NCBI RefSeq assembly: GCF_949628215.1
Contig: NC_134279.1
Location: 64,835,766-64,899,765 of the forward strand
Source of the DNA: Phalacrocorax aristotelis
Taxonomy: Eukaryota > Chordata > Aves > Suliformes > Phalacrocoracidae
Direction: 5' to 3'
DNA: 64,000 nt
Part shown: piece by piece, positions 28,536 to 39,343 of the stretch
Layout: each line of letters starts with the position of its first letter
Numbering within the stretch: the stretch's first letter is position 1
The notes under the pieces: generated by a model
Seen by the model: only the letters and a program-made list of their open reading frames with translations
Database searches by the model: none
What the model was told of the DNA's origin: nothing
Translations under genes and position numbers: made by a program

Positions 28536-29049
28536 TGAGGAGATATGTGCTTGTGCCTGAGAATGTACCCATGTAAAAGAGGAAGGAATATACAAGAATT
28601 GCCAATTCTGAAAAGAAAATTCTTGCAATTTCCAAGCGCAATTAGGAGCAAATATGGTTTGTTACTGTTACTTTTGAACAGGGACCTATTTTACTTCAGT
28701 GGGACTGGGTGTGTGCTAACTGTTTGCTGGTGGGACTCAAAGGTTTACCACAAAAGCTTAAAATGGGAAAAAAGAAATCCTTTGCTGGTACAGGATCCTG
28801 TGCTGCTACTACGCTGGGAGTAATGCTTGCCTAGAAGACAATAGCATTTCGCATTGTAATTTTTAGATTATAAATTACTTAGTACAATATATAACATTTA
28901 AGTGCAACTAGCTATCATTCATTTTTTACATCTCAATTAAACACCAATACTGGAAAAGATCTATGCTTTGTGTTAGGAAATTAAGAGAAATAGAACTGCA
29001 TCCCTGAAAAAAAGTAAATGTCAAGTCAAATTTCCAGCTTGTCTCATAC

Positions 29050-29174
29050 CTTCCAGAGCTGCCTGATTTAGCTTCTATGGCTGTATCTGTGGGACAGCTA
29101 GAAGCAGAAATGCAGAAGAAAATGCTCTTCTCAGAACGTGTGTATATAATGGTTTTGTGGAGACACTCTAAAGT
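29050..29174 (-). pseudogene. Xylose isomerase-like block: FEF..HDRDIAPEG region
   Basis: The minus-strand frame reads TLECLHKT (compare NFEFLEKL) and later FFCISASSCPTDTAIEAKS, where FFC and TDTAIEAKS line up with FFCF-HDRDIAPEGKT after a small insertion. Asp, Ala, Glu and Lys are kept in register, while the catalytic His is not. The segment ends at GGAAG|GTATGAG, a plausible donor after base 29050. Alone this would not be convincing. Its position between the 30.1 kb and 28.5 kb blocks is what supports it. Confidence 0.45.
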
Positions 29175-30078
29175 TTTGGGATTACAGACATTAAGGAGCA
29201 TTTTGTCACTGGAAACTGGAGGATTGTTCTTTTCTCCTTTCTGTTATCTTCTCTCCCCATTCTGATTCCCTACCTTCATGCTGAAGTGATGCATAACATC
29301 AAACTCTCCCAGACTCACTACCCCCATGTCTACTACTTCAGCCTCCCTCCATGCTGACACCTAGTGTTTAGCAGCTAACTTGTTCTCCTCAGGGCACCCT
29401 CTAGGGTAACAATAATTATGCAAAAATATTTTAAAAACAAATTTGGTGTAAGTTTTAACCTAAAACCTGACATGTCTCAGGAACAATACGCCTACAACAT
29501 CCCCGCTTTAAAAGACCCTACCCCCACTGAATTAGAAACAGAATGGTTTTAAAGGTTTTCAAATGTCCTACGTCTTAGGTGTGAAATTGGTAGTGAATCA
29601 GTTGGTGTGAATGATTTTATTTGAAAGGACATTGCTCTAAGCTTTCTAATTCTTCACATGCTCTTTGTAAAAATGTTTATATAGAAGATGATGGCCTTTC
29701 CATGCTATGCAGTTACAATTGCTTCAACAGATCACTGCACAAGAGAAGTGAACTCCTGCCTAATGAAAGCTGGCCTACTTGGAGTTCCTCCAATGCCCTT
29801 TTGCTAAATGTAAAGTTCATAATATTAATCAGACAACTGCTTATACTGGGGATCAAGTGAACATTTTCTGAAATTACAGCTGGGTTTTGTGAAAATGTTA
29901 GCTTTCCTTACCAAGAGTATTCAAAATGACTGCTTGCTATCTCCCACTCTGATGTCTAAATAACAAAGTCCGTTCAGAAGGCAGCTCTGTGGGGTTGTAC
30001 AGCGCCTGCAGCCCCAGCTGAAGGAATATCAGCACAGGAAAGAAACCACCAGGACGGAGCCAATTTTAAATTCAACAC

Positions 30079-30141
30079 TCCACAAAAAGCATTCCTAGGG
30101 AAGGGCAAGCTGTGCCAGTGAAAGTGGGCCGCATATTGTAA
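30079..30141 (-). pseudogene. Xylose isomerase-like block: [11 protein letters not shown] region
   Basis: The frame reads LQYAAHFHWHSLPFPRNAFC plus Gly, against [20 protein letters not shown] of bacterial XylA. Leu, Ala-Ala, Trp-His and the final Gly are shared, and Arg/Gln, Phe/Tyr, Tyr/Phe, Thr/Ser and Phe/Leu are conservative pairs, with one inserted His. In active enzymes this segment lines the sugar pocket. Family members continue toward a Pro-Trp; here, APSWW follows about ten residues later. Confidence 0.5.
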
Positions 30142-30258
30142 ATTTTGGTGGCAAAGGAAAGGCTCCATTCAAGCCTCTCCAGGATGCTGGCATGGTTTTT
30201 GCAGTCATGCTCTGCAGGGGAAAATGGCTGGTTGGTCTGTTTAAAGCAGATTCACCAG

Positions 30259-30278
30259 CCCCCACCCCCCCCACCCCC
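30259..30278 (+). repeat. C-rich tract
   Basis: Twenty bases of C broken by two A, a simple-sequence tract lying between the two most upstream xylose isomerase-like blocks. On the minus strand it produces the Gly-rich run seen in the local open frames, which should not be taken as protein sequence. Confidence 0.85.
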
Positions 30279-30446
30279 TTTCTGAATTCTTGAAACAAAG
30301 GCTCCTCTGCTCTCTGGTGAAAACCGTAATCTGCAGAATGCAGAGGACAGGCTGCTGCCTATTGAACAGCCAAACTCTACATGACCAAAATTCTGCAGAA
30401 AAATATTGCTTCTGCTGGTATCTTCCTCATACAGATCAGGATAACC

Positions 30447-30509
30447 TGAAGAGCATTTTCTAAGAAATCCTTTCCTTTTGTAGCCTTCCGTCTTTACAAT
30501 CTTCAAACC
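30447..30509 (-). pseudogene. Possible N-terminal block of the xylose isomerase-like pseudogene
   Basis: The frame reads GLKIVKTEGYKRKGFLRK, which can be compared with the N-terminal 'G..KIKYEG.KSKNPLAFR' of XylA proteins (shared Gly, Lys-Ile, Glu-Gly, Lys). It lies upstream of the FWHTF block in the correct order, but with about 300 bases between where about 70 would be expected without an intron. This is the weakest of the five blocks. Confidence 0.3.
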
Positions 30510-30949
30510 AGTGGAAGAAAACAGTTGCCAAGGCAAACACTGCCCCAGAAGAACAAAGATATATATCTTCTCAGTACAACTGAGATTCAGAAGAGTAGCA
30601 GACAGAATTGAGATTCAGAGGTTCATCCAAATCTACTTTGCCTTTTTCTCCTTGGAACATTATCCTCCCAGCATATGAGAGACCTCAGCCAACTACTTTG
30701 ATTCTCCCATCCTTTCTGGTTCAGCTTCAGTTGCTTTTGTTCTTTACAATTCTCTTTATTTCTTCTTTCTTCCGTTCCCTGTGTTCTGCAGGCAAAGCTG
30801 CCATTTCCTATCTTTTCCTCATAAGTCACCTTCACCTTTCCCCCAGTCCATACCAATGGAATTAAAATAAACAAATCAGAAGTGTAACAAATTTTATACC
30901 TTCTAGCAATCTAGAAAATTTTATTACTTCCAGCAATCTGGCCAGCTTG

Positions 30950-30973
30950 TTTATGTGTTTATGTGTTTATGTG
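30950..30973 (+). repeat. Short tandem repeat (tttatgtg)x3
   Basis: Three perfect copies of the 8-base unit tttatgtg, a minisatellite-like simple repeat in GBA3 intron 2. Confidence 0.9.
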
Positions 30974-31555
30974 CTGCATCCGTTTTCACTTCTACACTGT
31001 CTGCTGAAATTGTGAAAACCCTTCTCTTCAGAGTGGGGACTGTCTTTTGTTTGTCAGAGAACTAAGCTGACTCTGAAGAATCCTCTCTAATTTGCTAAAG
31101 AAAATATCTGGGAAAGCTATGTCCCTCTTAGAGTAAAATAGTTGACGTGAAGTTCAGTACGTCAGAGTATACTGATAAACTATCTAAATGCATTTGCCAA
31201 ATACTTGTCTATCGTAAGCCATCCAAAAATATCCTCGTGGCTAGGATGCCTGTAAGTATAAACATTCTGATGAAGCAAAATGATTTAGAGTTACAATTAA
31301 AATAACTGGAGTAAGCAAAAAGATACATAGGAAACATAATACTAATCCTATCCCAAAAGATTGTGCTATCCAAGGGGATCTAGAATATTAATTAGTAAGT
31401 TGTTGCAAACCTATAAAAAATCATCCCATAATTACTCTGAAAAAAGTTGCAATTTCGAAGCTACACTGCAGAATAGCATACTGGATTAATTATGCCAGAC
31501 TGCAGCAATAACCTTGAATTAAAGCTGCAACCTTCTATTTTTAAGAAACAATTGC

Positions 31556-31783
31556 CTTTCTGGTTGATGAAACCTGTCGTCCCATCAGGTAACAGACGTG
31601 ACCAGGAAAGAGAAAAGCGATAATGAGTCAATCCAAGCTGTTTGATACATTTCAAATCTTCCTCCCACAGAGTGTAGCTGCCACAAGCTACATCACCAGT
31701 CTGGTTCTTGAAAACTTGATCTCCTCCCTGATGGGTGAATGTGTCCCAGACATTAGGGCCCTTTCCATCTGCATTCCAGCCTT
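31556..31783 (-). pseudogene. GBA3 exon 2, intact and highly conserved
   Basis: The 228-base exon is open throughout. It starts after a CAG acceptor (tttttcaagcag|AAGG) and encodes [20 protein letters not shown], then a long stretch through '[18 protein letters not shown]' and '[18 protein letters not shown]' to FINQK. From KNQTGD to FINQK (about 50 residues) I see no difference from the human protein as I remember it, and only about five differences over the 76 residues. The substrate-binding region 'HYRFSLSW' is intact. The exon ends CAGAAAG|GCAATT, a GC donor instead of GT, with a weak +5 base. Such preservation is strange beside exon 3 and is discussed under findings. Confidence 0.9.
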
Positions 31784-32877
31784 CTGCTTGAAAAACAAAA
31801 CTTGGCCATTTTACTTTTGACATCAAAAGACATATGTTGAATGTAAATATTTATCACAAAGTAGGCACGAACCCCTCAAAATCCTATGAGCAAAATGAGC
31901 AGTATTTCCTCCTGCCTCATTATATAATTTAAAGTAACTATGAACTTTCAGGCATTACTATATATTTGCATTAGGTTTTGCATGTATTCATATCTTTGCT
32001 TGCTACTAATTATTTGAAAATCCTGATTTAAAAAGCATTCGGAGTTCTGACACTCTTCATACTTCCTCAGACAAAAATCAGATGTTTGCAACTCTTGAGA
32101 TATTACAGGTTTTCACAAAGGGCATTTTCTAATGCAGCTTCCATCCATAAATGTAAAAGATCAGTCCATATCAAAGAAAGCCTTTAGGGTATGAGAAATA
32201 CATTCAACAAATAGGCAGTTATGGCTTTCTGGATGTCCTTTGAAAATCCTGACAGTCTGTTAAAAAGAAAGGAATGCCATTATGAGCCATGGCCCTAGGC
32301 ATATACAAGCTGAATTAATAACACAGCTCTGCAAAACTGCCTTTTGCTTAGCCAAACGTTCACAGAAATGAATTTTGAATGCTCAAAATCCCTGCACCAT
32401 TTTCTTCACTTCCATCATTTTGGGAAATTTCTTTGCAATCCAAAATTGAGATAGACAGATTACCTCTAAAATATTCAGAATTTAACTGTTTTTTGAGATT
32501 GAACAGTACTAATATTACATAGTATTTAAACCAAATGAATGCACCTTTCTTCATGACAAGCTTCTTTGTCTTTCCAGAGAAATGCTGTAACTGGGGCAAA
32601 CATTTCATTTTTAATGTGACGAGCTTTGTAAACTTATACCCCTGCAAAGTGTAATTTTATCACAAAATTCCAAATAAACCAAAATGGCCAACCTCATTTA
32701 CCAGCAAGGTGTTGCAGAGCCCCAGTAAATGCACTGTTCCAGGGTTACTCTTTAAAAACTAAAATGACATTGTGTGTTAAAATCATGTATAAATTAAATA
32801 TCAGTTGGGTTGTAAGATTGATAACTCTATAATAGCTACATATCAATCCTCAATAAAAGTGTTTTAATAATCAATTA

Positions 32878-32990
32878 GTATCATAGAAATTAGAGATGGA
32901 GGAGAACTATTAGGAGGTCATTGAGTCCATCCCCTGCCAACACAAAATTGCTCCCTTAAGTATATTCAGTACTTAATACACATCTGTCTT
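32878..32990 (-). repeat. CR1 LINE 3' end fragment
   Basis: The plus strand reads 'tatcatagaaattagagatg', 'gaggtcattgagtccatccc' and 'ctgccaacacaaaattgctc'. This is the reverse complement of the CR1 3' untranslated end ('tcatagaatcagagatgg .. aggtcatctagtccatcccc ctgcc'). It is a solo 3' stub in GBA3 intron 1, strongly 5'-truncated as most CR1 copies are. Confidence 0.75.
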
Positions 32991-34412
32991 ATTAAATCTA
33001 AGTTTAATGCAAGGTTAAGCATATTGAAGACACTTAATTTAAAACATTACTAAAATTTGTAATATCACTTCTGTAACCTAGCTTTTCAAAGCTCATTGTC
33101 ACATTTCATGTTCTTTACAGAATTTTATTGCAGCACATGAACACTTATACATCTACATTTGGTTGGTCAGTAAATTAAACTGTTATATGGGACAACCTTC
33201 AAAGTAGGTCAAATTTTAGATCCAGACAGTTTGAGTTTCTTAAGCTCAGATTTTATCACAGACTTTGAGCTCTGTCTGTACAAACCTTGGAAAAACGTAG
33301 TACTAAAAGTCTTCTATATCCTGCTTCTTATTTCAAATATGGGTGCTGAAATAAATTGTCATTTTAGAGAAGTGCAAGAAATAACAAATAACAGTAATTC
33401 TTTGGTGGTACCTAGAATTTAGAAGCCTTTAAAAGCAGGCTCCTGCACCACAGCGATATGATATAGCTCCTCTTTTACTATGGTGGGAGCGAAGGGAGGT
33501 CAAAAGCTGCCATAATGGGCAGCTAACACACCTTCACTTAAGAATCAGCAGCTAGAGCAGATGCTGAATGATTTCTTTCTTCTCCAGTAAAGAAGTTGGG
33601 AGGAAGGGGAAGAAGCATTTGATTTTCAAGAGTATGACAGTACTACTCCAGTGGTCATTAGCCACTATGAAGCCCTGACGGGCTGTGGCAAACAGACCCA
33701 CTTTCACGCATTCCTCATGTTGTTCGAAGAGCCTCTCTGTACAGTGCAGAATATCTGAGCTAGCTAAATAAAGTATAGGAAGCAATCTAACCAAGGCAAC
33801 AGAAAGCTCTACATACACTGATGTATCCTGCTGAGCCACAATTAGTCTGCACGGAGCTCTGCTCTGCTTCAACGAACTGAGCTTGCACCTCTAAGCTTGC
33901 TCAGAAACCTCCACGCTACACAGCAGTTCACAGTGTAGACATACCCTGAGTTTTAACGACCTTCAGGGCCAGGAAGGAATACTGATGGGGAACTGGTTTT
34001 ACATTTCAAATCATATATATTGTATATGTCATATATAACATTACATAACAAGTCATCAAATGATCAATATAAACTATCGTGAAACGTGATGCATGTTCCC
34101 ATTCTCTGCAATTTTTACAATGGAGTAAGATAGAATGTTTTCCCTTTTAACTGAAGCTAGTGATGCAGGAATATTACTGATCAGAGTATTTAAGTTTTCA
34201 TGTACTTTTCCAAGTTAGCCAAGTTAGCTTTTTTTCGAATTCAATTGTGCTTTCACCTTTCAGAGCAAAATTTTCTTGGCCTGATCTCTGCCCAAAAGGT
34301 GAAATTTTGTTTGAATTAATGGAGTTCAACTATTTGGCATATGAAAGAAGGGAAGAAAGCCAGCTAGTTTTACCTTTATGAGAATTTTTTGCAACTTTTC
34401 CTTCTCTCTCTC

Positions 34413-34434
34413 AAAAAAAAAAAAAAAAAAAAAA
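34413..34434 (+). repeat. Poly(A) run, 22 A
   Basis: Twenty-two consecutive A preceded by a short CT-repeat (ctctctctc). It is a simple repeat in GBA3 intron 1, with no recognisable retroposed body upstream. Confidence 0.85.
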
Positions 34435-35214
34435 TCAAGCGGAGAGTTGAGATTTAGCATAGAAATGGGCCTCAGTAAGAAGAAGTGCTTTTGAGTGTTC
34501 TGGTGCAAATTGATTTTGATTTGACTGAGTCATGAACCTTTGAAATCTGCACTTTGAGCATGCAGAGTACAATTGGTATGATTTTTTAGCACTTTGAAAT
34601 ATACAGAGTGGAGAAGGTTGCACTGTGCATAAATACATAGCTGACAGTAAAAAATAAAGCAGGCTGTCAGCCCTTGCCTCATCCACTGTGTATCTTGTGA
34701 TATGTGCAGCGACTGAGTTTGGACTCTACAAGAACTATTGCTTCAATCATGCTGCCTCTAAATCGGAAGCGCACAGCTTCCAAAGCTTTCAGGAGGAGGA
34801 ATTCCCTGTTGAGTTTCTTACTTCTGTGGGAAAAGGGTCATTTGAGTAGTGTCTAGACCACATTATAGATTTTTTTTTTTTACATTTCTCCCACTCAGAA
34901 GCCTTAGGAAATTTCATTAAAAATAGATTAAGAGAACATTAAAGTTGCACATCTAGCCACTCAAAAGGCAGGAAATTATAATGTCATTCTATATGCACAC
35001 ACAATTCACATTTTAAAAATTAGTTAGTAGAGCTATGTGCATTGCAGGACTCAAGTTAGAAGCTGGCCCAGAATATTGATTCCCCGGGAACAGTGAGCTG
35101 TTCAGTCTATTAGGTGAAGCTAACTGAGCTCGTTAAAAGGTAGCAAGCATGGGCAAGTACCCTCACTTTCAGCAGTAACCAAGAACTAAAGGCTACATCC
35201 TCAAAGACAATTTT

Positions 35215-35285
35215 AGATCTACAACTCCCATTTAGGTACTGAAATCAATGGGATTTAAGTGCCTGTATGCTGCAGGGTATAATAT
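35215..35285 (+). repeat. Fragment of a dispersed amniote repeat ('actcccattta..tgaaatcaatggga')
   Basis: The segment resembles the 'actcccattgaaatcaatgg gagttaggtgcctaaatac' phrase common in turtle, crocodile and bird intergenic DNA. The halves 'ctcccattta' and 'aatgggat' are loosely inverted. It probably belongs to the same broad class as the fragments at 10.75 and 44.8 kb. Confidence 0.4.
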
Positions 35286-35354
35286 GAGAAAATCAGATCT
35301 ATATGTATTTTAAAGGTCTCTAAACACACATTTATGAAGGGATAAAGTTGCAGG

Positions 35355-35480
35355 GGTTATGGCTATAGGTGTCCCTGTACCTTATGGGTTTGTATTCCCT
35401 ACTCTGCCACATATTTTCATATCATGCTGGGCAAAGCACTTTATCAGTGCTTCCATTCAGTTGGGAACATGACACATGCG
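35355..35480 (+). repeat. MIR-like SINE remnant
   Basis: The phrases 'gggtttgtattccctactct', 'gccacatattttcatatcat' and 'gctgggcaaagcactttatc' keep the order and spacing of the MIR/tRNA-SINE body ('gggttcgaatcccggctctg ccacttactagctgtgtgac cttgggcaagtcactt'). The first phrase corresponds to the tRNA-like B box. It is highly decayed and has no definable ends. Confidence 0.45.
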
Positions 35481-35959
35481 CCTGGGGGAGGTCTTCCACA
35501 AGTCCAGCTGTTAACCTTTCAGTTCACTGCTTTTCATACTGTCTGGAGATTAACTCCTCACTGAGGACTCCCTGTGAGTATCAATGTCTGATGAGGTAAT
35601 TCTCCCATCAAGTTTTGGAATAGTCAATAGTAATGTGCTTAAATTAGCTCTAGAGAAAGGAAATACTCAAGAACTAGTAGGAAAATTACTTATTTCTGCT
35701 TTCCACCCCCACCCCCCCCAATAGCTAGTGAAAGGTTCCTCCTCTATTTCCATTACCTAGCCATATTTCTGCAATTTGAAACACCTTCAACCCCCTTCTT
35801 TCTGCTTGGGTGAGAAGTGTTTAAACAGAAGTGCTACATGGATTTGCATCAGATGTAGCATTTATGTAATGAGGCAAAGATCAAACACTCTCCTTCCTGG
35901 ATCCAGACTTTTCATTTACTTAAAACTTCCTTAACACTTTGGCAGCTAAAAATTGACAC

Positions 35960-36017
35960 CTTCAATTTGATATGCCGCTGTAGCTGCACCCCAAGCAAAT
36001 CCAACTGGAAAAGCAAT
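35960..36017 (-). pseudogene. GBA3 exon 1 remnant (start codon lost)
   Basis: The minus-strand translation reads I-AFPVGFAWGAATAAYQIE plus one base. This is the N-terminal strand of the family-1 barrel (human begins MAFPAGFGW..AAYQVE). The exon ends at a good GT donor (GAAG|GTGTCA), leaving phase 1 to match exon 2. The residue that should be the initiator Met is ATT (36015-36017). The frame stays open upstream to a TAA about 50 bases away, without any in-frame ATG. A pyrimidine-rich tract ending in CTCTGCAG lies about 15 bases upstream of the ATT, so an upstream coding exon cannot be excluded. Otherwise this is a start-loss mutation. Confidence 0.8.
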
Positions 36018-39000
36018 ATCCTCTGGCACCGGCTGCAGAGGACAGGCGAATACACAGCATTATGCGATGCTATGGAGATGTGGGCTTCATCTGAAGACAT
36101 AAGTTTCTGGCTCGATCACTCTTCCACTTGTTACAAGCAGATTCTATACTGAAGACAAAAATAAACCCTGTGCAGCTTCACACACTGGAAGGCAAGCCAT
36201 GCACTTTGCATATCTCAGGATTAAAGCAGAGAGGTTCCGTCAGCTAACAGTGAAAGTGGAAAGGCAGCAGCGGAAATCCTAGGGTGGTCATGGTAAAAGG
36301 GCATCAGTACACAGAACAGATCCCTGTTCCCCTTCACTTCCCTCTCACCCCCCACCTCCCTGCCGAAGGACTTTGTGGGCCTTCTACTCAACGTAAATCC
36401 TTCAGCCACCAGGCAAAAAGTCATTTCCACCCCTTTCAGTAAGCTTCAAAAACCAGCAGCACCTCTTCTTTTCTGGCACCAAATTTATATTTCTCTCTCC
36501 CCGCACCAAAACAACCAGCCTGCAGTAGGTGAGAAAGGTTGTTTTAGACATTATATGTTTAGCAGTGGAAACCAATGAGTAGAAGAGGAAGATTCCTACG
36601 GGAGTACAGACAGAACAGCTATCTTCCTCCTTCTTTAAAATCCCATGGATGCTCATTTTTTCTAGAGCAGCAATGACAACCTTATGGCATGTGTGCCAGA
36701 ACCAGCATCTGCAAAACAGCCCTCAGGTCTCTTCCTCTACCTTCTGTCAATGCTGTTACTGCTCGCCTGTCAGCAGGCTGAGAAGGGAGTAGCAGCAGGA
36801 GGACGAGTCAGGGTATGACTGTAACAAGTGGGATGGGCTGAGAGTAGTTTACTGTCCCTTCCCAGAAAACTACAACACCTGGCACACTAGATGGCACTAC
36901 TGCGGTTTTTGGGTTTTTTCCCCCATTTACTATAATACTGTATTCACACTGATTTTGCCAAGGTCAGTATCTGCACTTATTGGACTGCTAGGCAATAACA
37001 TTGATCATTTCAATCTTTTATTCTTGTTTACTTTTCTTGCACTTTTTTTGATTTTGAAACCTTTCTGGGTGAGGACCTACTCCTGCAAAGCATTATACAC
37101 CTAAGTGATATTTTATAATAAAAATAAGGCAAACCTTAACATATACAGAAAAAGCCAACGCAGTTAATGTACATACTTTGCCAGAAATGCACACAATGAA
37201 AGAGTCAACTTCTTAGAAGAAAAAAATCCTTTGTAGAGACGCAGAGATGCTGATTTAATTCCAAAGTGCACATTGCAGAACCAGACAGTGCAGATGCAAT
37301 GCAAAATAAATCAGGCTCTCACAGCAGGTATGCATTTCCTCAAGTGTCTTTCAAAGGAAAGGTAAAAGCCCCTTGAATACAAAGGAACAAAGGGGGAAAT
37401 GAGGCACAACACACCAACTTGTTCCCAAAACACATGGCCTAGGCAAACATACATATCCTTTACGTGTTTTGTACAGATGACCAAAAACTGATACAATGAA
37501 CTAGTTAATGTTCTCTGGTTGAAGCAGCCTCCTCAAGCTTTCATTTGTAAGAAGGTAAGAATTGGGCATGTTAACAGTAAAACTCATCAGGGACACCTTA
37601 AATAACGATTAATAGGTATTAATGAACCAAATTAATATGCAAATTTTTACATCAGTATATGTTATTGGTAGGTGCCTTTGAAAATATAAGTGACATGGAA
37701 TCTTTTCCAGAAAATCATACAATTCAATTTCACAAGAGACATAATAAATATGTAACTCAATAATAGGGGGAGAGGGGCAGACAGGAGATAGTAGCAATAA
37801 AAACCCAATAAAAAGTTTTATAAAAATGCTTAACCATAAAAACAAGACTAAAAAGTGTCACTGCTGATTCCCTAGCAGGAATCAACAGAGACAGAGATGG
37901 GTTTTAGGAGAGTCTGAGTGGGAGGAAAATATTCCATAAGCAGTCTGGGGAAGAGTGAACAAAATTTGCCTCAGAGGTTAAGGCAGATTCACAGTAATGA
38001 GATAGCAGGCTATGTCAGATAAATAGGCAGATATTGAAAGATGCAGAGCTTCAAAATTCAGAGAAGCTGAGTTTATAGCAGCTAATCTCAAACACTTCTG
38101 GCAACCCAATTTCTAGATTTGTGACCCCACTTCTGGTTGTATTTCTGGAATCATGAACTCACTCCTTGTTGCAGTAGCAGGACTTGTAATTATATTTCCA
38201 TCAGACCCACTGCATGTCATGGCCCTTAGGATGCACTTGCCTTCTTACTCTGATAATTTTCCCTACATCTAACAAATAACCTGACCCCAGCCCGAATTTC
38301 AGTATTTCACTGACCCATTGTTTTGTCCAAAACATGTAATTACAAAACTATAAGTGGTCCCACTTCTACCTAGAGGCATTTTTTTTTCAGAGTAGGTTTA
38401 GCAGTTTTACATTTGCACTGACACAGACTATACATAACTAAATGAGCTCAAGCCAAGTATTCCTAGGAAAAATCGAGCAGTTCTTGGATATCTAAATGTA
38501 TTTGGATAAAGATATTTTTGGCAAGTCAATAAAGACCAAGAGTAACTAGCCCTGATGCTAAGGGTTGCCAACCTAATTTTATAAAATGCTAGGTACTATA
38601 TTAAGGTGAAGGATGAACAAGCTTTGGTGTTGGGTCCTTGAGTCATGTGGGATTAATTATTATCAGAGAAATTGCATCCTGTCAAAATGAGTTTTTCCTG
38701 ACTGAACTGATGTTTCTTCATGACATATTCTAAATATGTTTAATAGTATTTACTATTGGAATTTAGAAATTAAACTTTGAAGGGGTTGTGAAAATTAAAA
38801 TATCTTTTCTGAAATTTTACACTGTGCAGGAACAGAAGAAGGATATAACTGTTTTGGAAGCAAGACTGTATGTCTCTGAAACAGCCAAAGACAGAAGTTC
38901 ACATATTCTGTGAGTTGTCTTTGAAATTGCTACTCATAAATTTAGCTTCCCTCCCTGGCAACATAATGGAACAGCTATTGAGAAAACAAATTTACTAAAG

Positions 39001-39343
39001 CACTTTGAAGTCTGCCAGACAAACTTGATTTTTTAATAGTAATACAAAATTAATGAATAGAGAGCAGAAGCTATACTGTCACGTGTCTGAATTTTAGCAG
39101 TTTACTGTTTTCTTAAGGATATTTTAGCACTGAGCTTAAGGCGTTCTCAATTAAGTTATGGAGACAGTTTCCACCTTACACTGTGGCTGCACTAGAGGAC
39201 TCCTGACTTTGATCCTCTAAATTGAGCCTTAATTAGAAGCCTCTGCTGGATTGTTGATTAGCCTTTCTTGTCCCATCTCCAATGTGTCAAAATTCTGTTC
39301 CCAAACTTAAATCAAATTGGAAATGAACTATCATGTTGACTGA

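Larger units (their letters stand above)
26889..30141 (-). pseudogene. Probable D-xylose isomerase (XylA family) multi-exon pseudogene nested in GBA3 intron 2
   Basis: Xylose isomerase interconverts D-xylose and D-xylulose using two divalent metal ions. It occurs in bacteria, plants, some fungi and some animals, and not in humans. Four separated blocks on the minus strand match its landmarks in the right order: FWHTF region (30141-30079), NFEF to HDRDIAPEG (29174-29050), ENYVFWGGREGYQ to IGF (28535-28310), and KLNIEANHATLAGHSF to the C-terminal EWG (27391-26889). A fifth, weaker N-terminal block may lie at 30509-30447. Stops and frameshifts occur in most blocks. Separation by 0.7-1 kb gaps, and a plausible donor after the second block, suggest real introns and an ancestral animal gene, not a recent bacterial insert or retrocopy. 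Each block alone is weak; the collinear order is the main argument. A profile search could overturn it. Confidence 0.6.
24983..36017 (-). pseudogene. Cytosolic beta-glucosidase (GBA3) unitary pseudogene, exons 1-4
   Basis: GBA3 is a cytosolic family-1 glycoside hydrolase that cleaves beta-D-glucosides, -galactosides and -xylosides, including dietary plant glycosides, by a two-Glu retaining mechanism. On the minus strand four exons are collinear with the mammalian gene: exon 1 (36017-35960), exon 2 (31783-31556), exon 3 (26497-25748) and exon 4 (25106-24983), with compatible phases. The disabling changes are an ATT where the start ATG belongs, a GC donor after exon 2, several stops and frameshifts in exon 3, the acid/base Glu changed to Lys, a lost exon 3 donor, and no detectable last exon. 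It sits in its normal genomic position with introns, so it is a decayed single-copy gene and not a retrocopy. The calls rest on my recall of the human protein; a translated alignment would settle the details. Confidence 0.9.

Noticed and set aside
30095..30298. Gly-rich protein segment at the start of a minus-strand frame
   Set aside because: It is the translation of the C-rich simple repeat at 30259-30278.
33880..33990. 'cacagtgtagacataccctg' as the end of a DNA transposon
   Set aside because: The phrase resembles ones in reptile DNA-transposon-type repeats, but no partner inverted repeat or target duplication was found nearby.
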